A DNA stretch of 64,000 nucleotides from Acidimicrobiales bacterium. GTDB lineage: Bacteria; Actinomycetota; Acidimicrobiia; Acidimicrobiales; Aldehydirespiratoraceae. The DNA is taken from positions 31,733-95,732 of the forward strand of contig JAVJSI010000008.1 of NCBI GenBank assembly GCA_040219515.1. The letters run 5' to 3'. A program made the position numbers and the translations under genes. Below the pieces are notes generated by a model. The model did not search any database and was not told the origin of the DNA. It saw only the letters and a program-made list of their open reading frames with translations. Each line of letters begins with the position of its first letter. Position 1 is the first letter of the stretch. This document shows, piece by piece, positions 10,475 through 18,986 of the stretch.

Positions 10475-10493
10475 GCAGGGGCTTTCGGCCCTG
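10475..10493 (-). promoter_or_regulatory. Hairpin directly before the giant Fn3 start codon
   Basis: The 19 nt before the ATG contain GGGCCGAAAGCCC, which can pair GGGC with GCCC around a CGAAA loop. It takes the place where a ribosome site would be expected. A role in translation control is inference only. Confidence 0.3.
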
Positions 10494-10598
10494 TCAGACC
10501 ATGGTTGAGAGATCGGCGCCGCCTACCCCGAAAGCAATGGCGAATGACACCGGCTGGCGGGGCCGAACGACCCAGACACCGTCGCAGAGCGAGATCAC
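10494..10598 (-). CDS. Possible 34-residue peptide coupled to comF
   Basis: A GTG at 10598 overlaps the comF stop codon as GTGA, the junction type seen at several real gene pairs in this window. It opens a 34-codon frame beginning VISLCDGVWVVRPRQP and ending GADLSTMV, with mostly G or C in third positions. The stop lies 19 nt before the giant fibronectin gene. I do not recognise it. GTGA arises whenever a codon ending in G precedes TGA, and short open frames are common at this GC, so it may be chance. Confidence 0.25.
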   Translation of the reverse strand: MISLCDGVWVVRPRQPVSFAIAFGVGGADLSTMV

Positions 10599-11158
10599 CG
10601 CGTTGTCGACCGTGTCCCCGTCGACTCCCTGGCGGGGGCTCCCACTGCCCGGGTCGCGACGAGTCCGACCACCTCGGCTGCGCCGGCCGCACACAGCACA
10701 GAGGCCCCGGCCCGAAGCGTCGACCCGGTCGTTGCCACGTCGTCGACGAGGAGCAATCGTGGACCGAATCGCAGCCGCCGCCCCACGGCGGTGAACTCCG
10801 GCCCCAGCAGGCGCCCCTCGAGTTCACGAGCCGTCTGCGGCAGGTCATCGACCCGGCGAAGCAGTCGGCGGGCCGGGAGACCCACACGACGGGCAATCGC
10901 GCGAGCAAGCAACTCACCCTGGTCGAACCCCCGCTGACGGCGCCGCTGAGGCGAGGCCGGGATCCAGGCAACGACGTCGGCCGTCGGCGCCGCGTCGGCC
11001 ATCGCCTCGGCCAACTCGGTCACCACCGTGGTCGCCCGTCCGTACTTGAGTTCCCTGACCAGATCGGCCGGATGGCCATCGTGAGCCCAGACGGCGACGA
11101 TCTCAGGCTCGAGGCGGTGATCGATTTCCCCGGTGAGGGGATCACTGTGGCTTCGCAT
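10595..11158 (-). CDS. comF: ComF-family phosphoribosyltransferase without zinc finger
   Basis: A 187-residue PRTase-fold protein of the ComF/GntX family, implicated elsewhere in DNA uptake or nucleotide salvage. Visible motifs are ELKYGR near residue 36, PQRRRQRGFDQ near 70, and the PRPP-binding loop LLLVDDVATTGST near 135. Typical ComF proteins have an N-terminal four-cysteine zinc finger, which is absent here. An in-frame TAG lies four codons upstream of the ATG, so the gene cannot start earlier. That TAG is part of a TAGTTT box six bases before the ATG, which suggests a leaderless transcript. The hpf-comF neighbourhood is conserved in actinobacteria. Confidence 0.88.
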   Translation of the reverse strand: MRSHSDPLTGEIDHRLEPEIVAVWAHDGHPADLVRELKYGRATTVVTELAEAMADAAPTADVVAWIPASPQRRRQRGFDQGELLARAIARRVGLPARRLLRRVDDLPQTARELEGRLLGPEFTAVGRRLRFGPRLLLVDDVATTGSTLRAGASVLCAAGAAEVVGLVATRAVGAPARESTGTRSTTR

Positions 11159-11164
11159 GTTCGC

Positions 11165-11170
11165 AAACTA
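11165..11170 (-). promoter_or_regulatory. -10 box of leaderless comF
   Basis: TAGTTT, then GCGAAC (6 nt), then the ATG. A transcription start 7 nt after the box falls on the A of the start codon. No ribosome site is present. Confidence 0.6.
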
Positions 11171-11221
11171 CGACGCCCCTGTGACACCCCGGCCGGGTGG
11201 AGTCCGCGGCGAACATCGGTG

Positions 11222-12238
11222 TCAGGCCAGCTCGCCGACCTTCTCGGCGGTGACGTGACCGGCGGCGTGCATCCAGGCGAACGTGTCGCGGAAGGTCTCG
11301 ACGATGGGACGGAACTCGACCCCGGTGGCCGCAGTGGTGGCCGAGTCGTCGCCGGGCCGGGAGTGGAACAGATACTCGTAGCCGAGGCTGGTCAACACGA
11401 GGTCCTTGCCGGCTCGGCGGGCCAGGTCGCCGGCCCTCCCCCAGACCCACATCACGGGCTGCGGGGTGGGCAGCTTGCGCAGCTTGATGCCGATGGCCTC
11501 CTCGATGCGGGCGTGATGGTCGACGGCGGTGAGGTGCGTCCCCATGGCGAGGTAGCGACGCGGGCCGTTGCCGGGCGTCATCGACACGGCGATGATCTCG
11601 GCCAGGTCGCGCACGTCGACCCAGCTGCCGCTGAGGCGCTTGGCCATCGGGAAACCCTTCTCGAGCCACAGCACCGTCGACGCCAGATTGACCGACCCGT
11701 TCCAGTCGTCGGGTCCGAGGATGCCCGACGGGTAGAGGATCACCACCGGCCGGCCCTGGTCCTGATGACTGCGGGCCATCCGCTCACAGGCGGCCTTGGT
11801 CCGTCCGTAGGCTTCGTCGCCGCCGTCGACCGGGTGGTCGGCCGTCACCACGTCGGTCTGGAAGGGGAAGAAGGCCGACACCGACGACAGATGGACGATC
11901 GGGTCGCATCCTTGGGCGACCGCCGCGTCGAGCACATTGGTCGCACCGGCGAGGTTCGTCGCCTCCATCACGGCTTCCATCGTGGGATCGGTGGCGACGA
12001 CCGCCGCCGCGTGTACGACCGCATCGCAACCGGTCACCGCGGCAACCACCGAGACTGAGTCGGTGATGTCGCCCTCGACGATCTCCAGGTCGCCGACGTC
12101 GACGCCCATCTTCTCCATCAACGGCGCGACCCTTGCGGGCGTGCGAACGAGTAGGCGCAGGTCGTGGCCGTCCTCGCGGAGCCGACGCACCGCATGACTG
12201 CCGACGAACCCGGTGCCGCCGGTGATCAGGATCTTCAC
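11222..12238 (-). CDS. NAD(P)-dependent epimerase/dehydratase-like protein
   Basis: A 338-residue extended-SDR enzyme. The Rossmann motif GGTGFVGSH is at residues 7-15, and VVHAAAVV and the catalytic YGRTK (near 140) follow. The start is the GTG at 12238, whose GTGA overlaps the stop of the upstream SDR gene. Longer upstream codons do not resemble the family. It is the last gene of the operon that begins with the luciferase-like oxidoreductase at 14856. Operon mates suggest modification of a hydroxylated or lipid-like substrate, as in 3-beta-hydroxysteroid dehydrogenase-like SDRs. The substrate cannot be told from sequence. Confidence 0.85.
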   Translation of the reverse strand: MKILITGGTGFVGSHAVRRLREDGHDLRLLVRTPARVAPLMEKMGVDVGDLEIVEGDITDSVSVVAAVTGCDAVVHAAAVVATDPTMEAVMEATNLAGATNVLDAAVAQGCDPIVHLSSVSAFFPFQTDVVTADHPVDGGDEAYGRTKAACERMARSHQDQGRPVVILYPSGILGPDDWNGSVNLASTVLWLEKGFPMAKRLSGSWVDVRDLAEIIAVSMTPGNGPRRYLAMGTHLTAVDHHARIEEAIGIKLRKLPTPQPVMWVWGRAGDLARRAGKDLVLTSLGYEYLFHSRPGDDSATTAATGVEFRPIVETFRDTFAWMHAAGHVTAEKVGELA

Positions 12239-13125
12239 GAGCCGGTACCGTCGGCGAACATCAACTCGACGAGGTGGGAGCGTGGGCCGGGGGTCGTTCG
12301 GTTCTCGATGTCGGCGTGTCGCTGGCGGATCAGCGGGTCGGCGAGATCGTCGGTGAACAACCACAGTTGGTTGTCACGGATCGCGTTCAGCACCTGGCCG
12401 GCCACGACCGCCGGGTCCATCTGCGCGGCGTAGGCATCGGCGATCGCCGAACCGGCGTCGCCCAACGATCCCGGAGCCGGCTCGGACTCGAGGTCGGGTC
12501 GACCCTCGCGGAACCGTTCGGGCCGATTGCGTTCGCTGGACACGATGTTCGTGGCCACGAACCCCGGGCAGAGGCACGTGACACCCACACCTGTGGCGCC
12601 CTCGACCATCTCCTGCTGGAGCGTTTCGGTGAACCCGGACACCGCGTGCTTCGACGTGTTGTAGGCACCCATGCCGGTCGAGGTCAGGTGACCGGCAATG
12701 GAGGCGGTGTTGACGATGTGACCGCTCCCCCGCTCGAGCATGGCGGGAAGGAACGCCTTGACACCGTGGATCACTCCCCACAGGTTCACCCCGAGCGTCC
12801 ATTCCCACGCCGAGATCTCGATCGACGACAGCGGACCGCCGCCCGCGACACCAGCGTTGTTCATCACGATGTCGGCCGGTCCGTAGGCCTCGTCGCAGGC
12901 AGCGCGCAACGCATCAACCGACTCCCACGACGACACATCGCAGATCACCCCGATCGCCACGCCCCCGGCGGCGTCGATCTCTGCCACCACCTCGTCGAGG
13001 GGCGGCTGCTCGATGTCGGCAAGCACGACGCGCGCGCCCTCGGCCGCCAGCGCGACCGCCGTTGCCCGTCCGATCCCACTCGCCCCGCCCGTGACGACGG
13101 CGACCTTTCCTGCGATTTCATCCAC
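12235..13125 (-). CDS. Short-chain dehydrogenase/reductase
   Basis: A 296-residue classical SDR. It has the cofactor motif TGGASGIG at residues 12-19, NNAG near 91, a catalytic serine in NTASIAG and YNTSK near 157. It oxidises or reduces an alcohol or ketone with NAD(P). The start MDEIAGKVAVV overlaps the end of the enoyl-CoA hydratase gene by 8 bp, and its stop overlaps the next gene by 4 bp, so it is translated within one operon. The C-terminal 70 residues after the core (AQMDPAVVAGQV) are typical of actinobacterial SDRs of this size. The substrate is unknown. Confidence 0.9.
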   Translation of the reverse strand: MDEIAGKVAVVTGGASGIGRATAVALAAEGARVVLADIEQPPLDEVVAEIDAAGGVAIGVICDVSSWESVDALRAACDEAYGPADIVMNNAGVAGGGPLSSIEISAWEWTLGVNLWGVIHGVKAFLPAMLERGSGHIVNTASIAGHLTSTGMGAYNTSKHAVSGFTETLQQEMVEGATGVGVTCLCPGFVATNIVSSERNRPERFREGRPDLESEPAPGSLGDAGSAIADAYAAQMDPAVVAGQVLNAIRDNQLWLFTDDLADPLIRQRHADIENRTTPGPRSHLVELMFADGTGS

Positions 13126-13978
13126 GTGCAGTTCCTTCGGGGTCGGCGTAGACGGGCGGGCGCTTCTCGAAGAAGGCCTGCACGGACTCGACCTGGTTGG
13201 GCGAACCGATCAGGGCACCGATCTCGTCGCGTTCGGCCCTGAACTGGGCGTTGAGATCCAGACCGGTAGCCTGGTTGACCAGGCGCTTTCCGGCCCGAAC
13301 GGCGTGAGGGCTCTTTGCGGCGAGGGTCGCCGCCAGTTCCATCGCCGCCGCGTACGGCTGGTCGGCGACATGAGTGGCGAGGCCGATCTCGACCGCCTCC
13401 GCACCATTGACCTCACGGCCGGTCCAGATGAGTTCCTTGGCCTTGTCCGCACCGATCAACGCGGGCAGGAGCGACGTGATCGTCATGTCGGGGCTGAGCC
13501 CCCAGCGGATCTCGAGTACGGACATGCGGACGTCGGGCGCGACGAACCGGATGTCGGCTCCCACCGCCAGCTGGCACCCTGCGCCGAACGCGACACCGTG
13601 CACCGCGGCAATCACCGGCATCGGCAACTCGTGCCAACCCCACACCGCCTGCTGGGCGCGATGGGTGACGTGGGCACGGCCTTCCTCGAGTCGTCCCATG
13701 GAGCCCGTGCTCGTGCCACCGTCGCCCGTGTCGTCGGTGCCCCCGGCCATGGCCTGGAAGCCCGAGAAGTCGAGGCCCGCGCAGAACGACGGACCGTTGC
13801 CCGACAACACGACGGCGCGAACGCGTCCGTCGGCCGCGAGCTCATCGGCCGTGTCGACGAGGGCGGTGAACATCTCGCCGTCCATCGCATTCATCTTGTC
13901 GCCGCGGTCCATGCGGACGTCGGCGATGCCGTCGACGACATCAACCGTCACTCGCCCGCTCATGACACCCGCACTCAT
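13118..13978 (-). CDS. Enoyl-CoA hydratase/isomerase (crotonase family)
   Basis: A 286-residue crotonase-fold enzyme acting on an acyl-CoA. The oxyanion-hole segments are visible: GNGPSFCAGLDFSGF (near 58-72) and GVAFGAGCQLAVGADIRF (near 128-145). The WGLSPDMTIT region follows. The ATG at 13978 overlaps the upstream oxidoreductase stop as ATGA. A second in-frame ATG at 13963 is the alternative. It ends 8 bp inside the SDR start. Together with the SDR and the F420-type oxidoreductase it looks like part of a degradative or side-chain modifying pathway. Assigning a specific hydratase rather than an isomerase is not possible here. Confidence 0.9.
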   Translation of the reverse strand: MSAGVMSGRVTVDVVDGIADVRMDRGDKMNAMDGEMFTALVDTADELAADGRVRAVVLSGNGPSFCAGLDFSGFQAMAGGTDDTGDGGTSTGSMGRLEEGRAHVTHRAQQAVWGWHELPMPVIAAVHGVAFGAGCQLAVGADIRFVAPDVRMSVLEIRWGLSPDMTITSLLPALIGADKAKELIWTGREVNGAEAVEIGLATHVADQPYAAAMELAATLAAKSPHAVRAGKRLVNQATGLDLNAQFRAERDEIGALIGSPNQVESVQAFFEKRPPVYADPEGTARG

Positions 13979-14856
13979 GACACTGCCCCGGGGGCGAGCG
14001 CCGCGAGCACGTCGTCGTCGAGCGCACCCTGACCCTGTTCGGGATGCAGCGGATGGATGCAGACGTGGGTGGCACCGGCGTCGGCATGCTCGGCCAGACG
14101 CGCCTCGATGCGGTCCACATCTCCCCAGGCGACGAGACCGTCGACCAGCTTCTCGCTGAGGCCGTCGACGTCCTCCTCGGAGAAGCCCATCTTCAGCCAG
14201 GCGTTCCGGTAGCCGGGGGCCCGGGAGTAGAACTTCAGCACTTTTGCGCCGGTGGTGCGGGCCAACTCGGCGTCCTCGGTCAGCATCACCTTCTGCTCGA
14301 CGAAGAGGCCGGCGTCGGGGCCCATCACCGCCCGAGCCATCGCGGTGTGCTCGGGCGTCGTGTTGTACGGGTGGGCGCCGGCCGTGCGGGCCGCCGCGAG
14401 TTCCAACATCTTCGGCCCGAGCGCGGCGAGCACCCGCGGGACGGGCTCGGCCGGCGGCACCGAGGTGTAGAGCGCATCGTCCATCGTGTCGAGATAGGTA
14501 CGCAGGAACGACAACGGCTTGTCGTACTCGATGCCACGTACCTTGTTCACGATGGCGGGGCTCGACACGCCGAGCCCGAGCATCATCCGTCCGCCGGTCT
14601 GTTCGGCCACCGTGTTCGCACCCTGGAGCATCACACCGGGGTGGCGGTTGTAGATGTTGGCGATGCCCGTGGCCAGGCCCAGCGTCGTGGTCGATGCCCC
14701 CACTGCGGCGAGCAGGGCGAAGGGATCGCGCCCGAACGTCTCCCCCACCCAGAGCCGGGAGTATCCGAGCGCCTCGAGCCGAGGCCCGAGCGCCCGGACC
14801 TCCTCTCCGGTCAGCCCTTCCGGGGCGAGCCACACTCCACGATCACACGAGGTCAT
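13975..14856 (-). CDS. Luciferase-like, probably F420-dependent oxidoreductase
   Basis: A 293-residue LLM-class TIM-barrel flavoprotein. Features include YSRLWVGETFGRDPF, GLATGIANIYNRHP and the actinobacterial family pattern GRMMLGLGVSSP. Many actinobacterial relatives use F420 rather than FMN, and the window carries cofD and cofE, so F420 use is a reasonable inference. The start at 14856 (MTSCDRGVWLAPEGL) is preferred over an upstream in-frame codon at 14904. TACTGT lies exactly six bases before it and there is no ribosome site, which suggests a leaderless transcript. It heads a four-gene overlapping operon. Confidence 0.85.
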   Translation of the reverse strand: MTSCDRGVWLAPEGLTGEEVRALGPRLEALGYSRLWVGETFGRDPFALLAAVGASTTTLGLATGIANIYNRHPGVMLQGANTVAEQTGGRMMLGLGVSSPAIVNKVRGIEYDKPLSFLRTYLDTMDDALYTSVPPAEPVPRVLAALGPKMLELAAARTAGAHPYNTTPEHTAMARAVMGPDAGLFVEQKVMLTEDAELARTTGAKVLKFYSRAPGYRNAWLKMGFSEEDVDGLSEKLVDGLVAWGDVDRIEARLAEHADAGATHVCIHPLHPEQGQGALDDDVLAALAPGAVS

Positions 14857-14862
14857 GCGGCG

Positions 14863-14868
14863 ACAGTA
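14863..14868 (-). promoter_or_regulatory. -10 box of the leaderless oxidoreductase operon
   Basis: TACTGT, six bases (CGCCGC), then ATG at 14856. The -35 position falls inside the palindromic repeat that starts at 14881, so the repeat may influence this promoter. Confidence 0.55.
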
Positions 14869-14880
14869 GTAGGAACAGGA

Positions 14881-14951
14881 GTTGGGACGGGGGTCTGACC
14901 CCACCGTCCCAACTGTGCGGGACAGCTGTCGCGGGACAGGTGTCTGACACC
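14881..14951. repeat. REP-like palindromes (GTCTGAC-centred)
   Basis: Positions 14881-14913 form a near-perfect hairpin: arms GTTGGGACGG and CCGTCCCAAC around GGGTCTGACCC. After it come GACAGCTGTC (14921-14930) and GGTGTCTGACACC (14939-14951). The first 23 nt recur exactly at 52216-52238. The block lies between the ahcY stop and the oxidoreductase promoter. It could act as an RNA hairpin that ends or stabilises the ahcY message. Confidence 0.7.
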
Positions 14952-14962
14952 GCTGGGACGGG

Positions 14963-16408
<1,446 letters not shown>

Positions 16409-16552
16409 GCGGGCTCCTCGTTCGTTGTCGTCTACCCACGGTCGTCGACCGGGGGGAATGGAGCAGGCCGGGGTCAGCTGACACCATCTCGGAACAGCCC
16501 GCGGCATCCGAGTGTAGAGGCCGAGACGGCCGGTGTGTATGAGGCGAACGTC
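16409..16552 (-). promoter_or_regulatory. ahcY leader region with probable promoter
   Basis: A 144-bp gap upstream of ahcY. TACACT at 16511-16516 (minus strand) is a good -10 and would give a leader of about 95 nt before the GAGGAG ribosome site. The leader contains the palindrome GGTGTCAGCTGACCCC (16470-16485), related to the repeats at 14881 and 52189, and GGTCGACGACC. I looked for the conserved core of the SAH riboswitch and did not find it. Confidence 0.45.
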
Positions 16553-17728
16553 CTACCCCGCCGAAGGCACGGGATTTCCCGGCCCCGCCCGAAAAACCGT
16601 GGCCCTGCCCTGGAGGGTGATCGCACCGTCGGACGCCGGAAGCCAGACGGCTGCGCCCCGGTCGAGCACGTGGTCACCGGCATCGGCCCGGCCGGCCGTG
16701 CACAGCAGAACCGCAGGACCGGCCTCGACCGGGAGATCGCCGTCGACCTCGAGGCGCGACAGCGAGAACTCCGCCACCGGGCTGTCGTAGCGGGCGATGC
16801 CGTCGACCACGGGTGGCCGTTGGACCCGCGGATCGGTCGGCTGGGTCACCACGGCCTCGAGCAGTGCGTCGACGTCGACGGGCTTCGAGGTGAGACCGCC
16901 CCGCACGACGTTGTCGCTGTTGGCCATGAGCTCGACCCCCGTGCCGTGGAGGTACGCATGGAGGTTGCCCGCCCCGAGGAACAGCGCGTCTCCGGGCTGC
17001 AGCGTCACGAGGTTCAGCAGGAGGGCGATGACCACGCCGGCCTCGGCGGGATAGCGGGCACCGACCGATGCCGCCATGGCCTTCTCGGCCGCGAAGCTTC
17101 CGTCGACGTTGTCGCGGCACGCAGCCACCACAACGGCGGTCAGCGAGCCGGCGTCGGCGGCATCGAGCGCCAGGAGCCGCCGGAGCACCACACCGATGCC
17201 GGTGGCATTCGGCTCGGCGCGGAGTGTGTCCCGAAAGGGCTCGAGTTCGGCCACACCGATCGAGGCGAACAGGTCGAGGGTGACGGCCGGATCGCGGAAT
17301 CCGCAGAGCGCGTCGAACTCGGTGAGCGCACAGATCAGCTCCGGCTTGTGGCGAGGGTCGCGAAACGACCGCTCGGGCGCATCGACGGGAATCCCCTCGG
17401 CGTTCTCCCGGGCGAAACCCGCCTCGGCCTGGGCTGCCGACGGGTGCGCTTGCAGCGAGAGCGGTGCCGCGGCGGCCAGGACCTTGAACAGGAAGGGCAG
17501 CGCCCCGAAGGTGGCGGCCACCTCGGCACCGAGCGCGCCGTCGGGGTCCGCGGCGATGAGCCGGTCGAGGGGAACCCCCCCGGGTCCCACGAGGGCGGGC
17601 CCGCTGGGATGGGCGCCGAGCCAGAGTTCGGCGGCCGGCTCACCGGTCGCCGGGCGGCCGAGCAGCTCGGGAATCGCCGTGGGTGAACCCCACTCGTAGG
17701 TGCGGACGATTCCCTCGATGACCTGCAT
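16553..17728 (-). CDS. manA: Mannose-6-phosphate isomerase, class I
   Basis: A 391-residue zinc enzyme converting fructose-6-phosphate and mannose-6-phosphate, the entry to GDP-mannose. Zinc-site and signature segments visible are LQAHPS (residues 92-97), RHKPELICAL, and GAGNLHAYLHGTGVELMANSDN. ATG at 17728 begins MQVIEGIVRTYEWGS, the family start, 5 bp after the stop of the SIS-domain gene, so the two are co-transcribed. Together with phosphomannomutase (18987-20330) and the guanylyltransferase at 37798 it completes the GDP-mannose route. The manA, SIS, PMM order matches mycobacteria and Streptomyces. Confidence 0.96.
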   Translation of the reverse strand: MQVIEGIVRTYEWGSPTAIPELLGRPATGEPAAELWLGAHPSGPALVGPGGVPLDRLIAADPDGALGAEVAATFGALPFLFKVLAAAAPLSLQAHPSAAQAEAGFARENAEGIPVDAPERSFRDPRHKPELICALTEFDALCGFRDPAVTLDLFASIGVAELEPFRDTLRAEPNATGIGVVLRRLLALDAADAGSLTAVVVAACRDNVDGSFAAEKAMAASVGARYPAEAGVVIALLLNLVTLQPGDALFLGAGNLHAYLHGTGVELMANSDNVVRGGLTSKPVDVDALLEAVVTQPTDPRVQRPPVVDGIARYDSPVAEFSLSRLEVDGDLPVEAGPAVLLCTAGRADAGDHVLDRGAAVWLPASDGAITLQGRATVFRAGPGNPVPSAG

Positions 17729-17733
17729 CGGGC

Positions 17734-18681
17734 TCAGGAGCCGGTGCGACGCACGAGGGCGGCCGCCACGGCGTCGGCCAGCAACACGAGGTCGAGCAGC
17801 TGCGCGAGGGGTCCATCGCCCTCCGCGACGAAGGTGTGGATCTCGTCGAACGCGTCGTCGAGCAGCGCCACTCCCCCGTCGAGACCGGCCGGTTCGTAGT
17901 CGTGGCGCAACACCACGAGCACCGCCCCCGCCGTGGTCGCCTCGGACAGACGAACGCCCGTCGCCACGTCGTCGGGTCCCGTCGGCAGACGCCGCCGCAC
18001 GGCCGCGACACCACCGACGCGATCGATCTCCTGCACCCAGCGACGGGCGGCGTGCTTCCCCATGGCGCCGGCGCCGGTGACGATCGCGACCCGTCCGGGC
18101 AGCACCGCCGCGAGAGCATCGACGGCGCCCAGATCGGCATCGAGGGCCGCGTGACGGGCCTCGAGCTGGGTCGCCACACCGGAGATCGCCCGACTCATGC
18201 CATCGGCGAGCCCGAGGCGTTCGAGCAGCACGAGAACCGGCACGATCGACACGCCCAGACCGGCAGCGGGCCCGGCCTCGGCGTCGACGGGAACGATCGT
18301 GGCGCCCCACTCGGCGCACGCGTCGTGCAGCACGCCGCTCGTGGTCACGGCCACCAGCCGGGCGCCGGCGTCGCGGGCCTGTTGCGCCCCGGCCAGCATG
18401 GCGCCCTCGTCGCCACCGGGCGAGAGGGCGATGGCCAGGGTGGATTCGTCGACCCAGCCCGGGCAGCGGGCGCCGGTGGCCACGATGGGCACCGATGCCC
18501 GGACCTCGCCGATCGCCTCGATGACGTCGGCGGCGACCCGACCGCCACCGACTCCGAGGATCGCGACGTTGGCGATTCCGGAGCGGGGGGGCAGACCCTC
18601 GATGTCGGACGCGGCGACAGCGGCGTCGCGCACCTGGTCGGGCAGGTGGCGCAGTGCGTCGAGGAGATCTTCGGCCGACAC
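17734..18681 (-). CDS. SIS-domain phosphoglucose/phosphomannose isomerase-like protein
   Basis: A 315-residue protein with two SIS sugar-isomerase folds. The first contains VAILGVGGGRVAADV and SPGGDEGAM, and the second VAIVTGAGAMGKHAARRWVQEID. The family includes bifunctional phosphoglucose/phosphomannose isomerases, but the actinobacterial member beside manB (Rv3256c in M. tuberculosis) has no firmly assigned reaction. The GTG at 18681 begins MSAEDLLDALRHLPDQV, 8 bp after the Trm112-like gene. It lies between that gene and manA in one operon, which supports a role in mannose-phosphate metabolism. Confidence 0.85.
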   Translation of the reverse strand: MSAEDLLDALRHLPDQVRDAAVAASDIEGLPPRSGIANVAILGVGGGRVAADVIEAIGEVRASVPIVATGARCPGWVDESTLAIALSPGGDEGAMLAGAQQARDAGARLVAVTTSGVLHDACAEWGATIVPVDAEAGPAAGLGVSIVPVLVLLERLGLADGMSRAISGVATQLEARHAALDADLGAVDALAAVLPGRVAIVTGAGAMGKHAARRWVQEIDRVGGVAAVRRRLPTGPDDVATGVRLSEATTAGAVLVVLRHDYEPAGLDGGVALLDDAFDEIHTFVAEGDGPLAQLLDLVLLADAVAAALVRRTGS

Positions 18682-18689
18682 GCTGATCG

Positions 18690-18929
18690 CTACGCCTCGA
18701 AGGTCGGCGTCACTCCGTCGGCCTCGGCCTTCGCGACCAGTCGAGAGTGTTCGGCGTCGTCGACGTCGTCGGCCTCGTCGGGCAGCATCACGGGGATGTC
18801 GCCTTCATGGATGCGGTAGCGCTTCTTGAGCCGCGGGTTGTAGAGCGAGTCCTCGTCGGCGAAGTAGAAGAGCGGGCCCTTGTCGACCGGACAGGCGAGG
18901 ATGTCGAGCAGGCGGGAGTCGAGCGTCAT
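18690..18929 (-). CDS. Trm112-like zinc-ribbon remnant protein
   Basis: A 79-residue protein of the Trm112/UPF0434 family. It shows LLDILACPVDKGPLFYF, YNPRLKKRYRIHEGDIPVML and an acidic tail. Only one cysteine (C13) remains of the usual zinc-binding set, which is common in bacterial members. In eukaryotes and archaea Trm112 activates methyltransferases. The bacterial role is not settled. The start has a strong GGAGGAAC ribosome site. It follows phosphomannomutase and precedes the SIS gene, the conserved actinobacterial position. Confidence 0.9.
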   Translation of the reverse strand: MTLDSRLLDILACPVDKGPLFYFADEDSLYNPRLKKRYRIHEGDIPVMLPDEADDVDDAEHSRLVAKAEADGVTPTFEA

Positions 18930-18986
18930 GGTTCCTCCAGAGGGAACGGGTGGACAACAGTCAACCAGCTTCGGGACCCAACCGGG

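Noticed and set aside
10475..10620. c-di-GMP (GEMM) or c-di-AMP (ydaO) riboswitch before the Fn3 gene
   Set aside because: The conserved cores such as GACGCAAAGCC were searched for by eye and are absent.
10494..10694. A frameshift extension of comF into the downstream frame
   Set aside because: ComF proteins normally end near the observed stop, so no extension is needed.
16409..16552. SAH riboswitch before ahcY
   Set aside because: The conserved GAGGAGCGCUGC-type core is absent; only generic hairpins are present.
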